DNA from: DATMQA01 sp035566895 | Lineage (GTDB): Bacteria > Verrucomicrobiota > Verrucomicrobiia > Limisphaerales > UBA8199 | Length of the DNA: 15,505 nt | Assembly: GCA_035566895.1 (NCBI GenBank) | Contig: DATMQA010000121.1 | Coordinates: 1 to 15,505, forward strand | Direction: 5' to 3' | Shown: positions 14,728-15,505 of the stretch, piece after piece | Position numbering within the stretch: position 1 is the stretch's first letter | Layout: each line of letters begins with the position of its first letter | Notes under the pieces: generated by a model | What the model was told of the DNA's origin: nothing | Databases searched by the model: none | Seen by the model: only the letters and a program-made list of their open reading frames with translations | Made by a program: the position numbers and the translations under genes

Positions 14728-15186
14728 TCATTTCCAAAACTGCCACCACCGCTTCCTTGGCGGATTCCTCCACTGCTCGTAACGCCTGGTGATCACCGCC
14801 GCAACCCTTTCATAATTCTCCCAAGTATCCGCCACGTGCCAAAAGCTCGGCAACCCCGCAGCCAGCACTTTTTTGTAATCAGCAAAATAGTCTCCACGCT
14901 TTCCAGCAGCGTCCCGGTAATAATGCTCCGCGAAAGCATTGCCCTCCACGTTCAAATCCTTTTCCCCAAACTGTTCTTTACAGGCAGCCTCGAAAAACTG
15001 CCTTCCGGTTATCTGCCGCCCGCGCATCTTGGCGACAAGCTCTCCTGAGTGTTGCTCATGAAACTCGTTCAGCAAGCCGTGAAGCGCGGCCCAAGCCAGG
15101 AACATGCCGATATGCGTCCCGGCGTGCCCTTTCGGAAGCGGCTCGTCCTCGATGCTGTAGTCATAATCTGCGCGGTCGTAAGACAT
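14728..15186 (-). CDS. DUF7832-like soluble protein, 152 aa
   Basis: The pattern YDRADYDYSIEDEPLPKGHAGTHIGMFLAWAALHGL (3-38), then RGRQITGRQFFEAACKEQFGEKDLNVEGNAFAEHYY (55-90), then DYKKVLAAGLPSFWHVADTWENYERVAAVITRRYEQW (103-139) and an aromatic WWQFW end matches a family of small proteins I know as DUF7832. It has no signal peptide and is of unknown function. Family members often occur singly in accessory regions, in the manner of immunity proteins, but no toxin gene is visible here. A GCAGTTTAT (15202-15210) similar to the repeat-family end lies just upstream of the start. Confidence 0.75.
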   Translation of the reverse strand: MSYDRADYDYSIEDEPLPKGHAGTHIGMFLAWAALHGLLNEFHEQHSGELVAKMRGRQITGRQFFEAACKEQFGEKDLNVEGNAFAEHYYRDAAGKRGDYFADYKKVLAAGLPSFWHVADTWENYERVAAVITRRYEQWRNPPRKRWWQFWK

Positions 15187-15436
15187 GGGTGTGCCAATCT
15201 GGCAGTTTATGATAGCACCTCAGCAGCGCGGGGACAAAGGGCGTCAAACAGAACAGCAAGGCCAACCAATGTAGTGCCCACCTTTCAAGGAAATGGTGCA
15301 ACCGTCCTTATTCGCACTTCGTCAATGAAACCGGAAAATGCTTGCGTGCCCGCATCATCGTTAGCCCGGATATTTCATAGTTAAATTGAACAAAGAAGCG
15401 GCGAGAGCGTCATAAGGCTTGAATCACCGAGCCAAA
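15187..15436. other. Non-coding region, probably containing the end of an insertion sequence
   Basis: No gene is supported here. If the right-edge frame is an IS1380-type transposase, the element's terminal inverted repeat should lie within this stretch, but it cannot be located without the other end. Confidence 0.4.
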
Positions 15437-15505
15437 ATGAAAACGCCACTCACCGCTTCTTCTGTGACAGACTGTAACGAGCCGCCGCTGCTTTTTCAAG
15501 ACTTG
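15437..15505 (+). CDS. Probable IS1380-family transposase, first 23 codons only
   Basis: The frame from ATG 15437 runs open to the right edge and reads MKTPLTASSVTDC, then NEPPLLFQDL. The LxFQDL segment preceded by a short polar leader is how many IS1380-type transposases of this bacterial group begin, normally followed by a G.RKVVADFSGG block that would lie just outside the window. The evidence is short, so the call rests on this N-terminal resemblance. Confidence 0.5.
   Translation, partial: MKTPLTASSVTDCNEPPLLFQDL

Noticed and set aside
15049..15384. Plus-strand frame of 111 codons
   Set aside because: It overlaps the DUF7832-like gene on the other strand and shows no motif.

Overview
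The window most resembles the chromosome of a Verrucomicrobiota bacterium (Pedosphaera/Limisphaerales type). This is inferred from family content only: an ECF sigma factor with a long membrane-anchored C-terminal extension, a pseudopilin-type protein, secreted LamG/beta-helix and HYR-type proteins with many Asn/Thr/Gly residues, and intergenic arrays of 7-base repeats. No ribosomal or other phylogenetic marker gene is present.

Left part (1-4476, minus strand): two large secreted proteins. One runs off the left edge and carries two tandem copies of a roughly 200-residue module followed by the start of an HYR-like domain. The other has a signal peptide, LamG domain, fibronectin-like segment and parallel beta-helix with a 'choice-of-anchor Q' end. 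About 425 bp of non-coding DNA between them is filled with at least four different arrays of 7-base repeats.

Middle (4784-6270, plus strand): an exported SAM-methyltransferase-like protein, an exported PrxQ/BCP peroxiredoxin and a tRNA-Gly(UCC) with encoded CCA. A pseudopilin-like gene (6377-7027, minus) converges on them. Then come a small putative lipoprotein gene (7398-7616, plus), repeat copies, a possible gene remnant, and an FAD-linked oxidase gene broken by two frameshifts (7999-9515).

Right part (9525-15186): eight intact genes, all on the minus strand. Apart from the sigma factor they are short: a zinc-ribbon protein, a UspB-like membrane protein with a TPR-like tail, an uncharacterised soluble protein, three small membrane proteins, and a DUF7832-like protein. 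The junctions between several of them hold pieces of a dispersed repeat family. Its downstream end, GGATAMACTGC-N5-GTTRG, sits just ahead of several minus-strand genes. One junction holds a strong hairpin shaped like a group II intron domain V. The arrangement is reminiscent of a gene-cassette array or a region repeatedly hit by small mobile elements, but no integrase or reverse transcriptase is visible. The first 23 codons of a probable IS1380-type transposase lie at the right edge.

There is no clear metabolic pathway in the window. The best candidates for something new are the repeat/leader family and the domain-V-like element between the small minus-strand genes.
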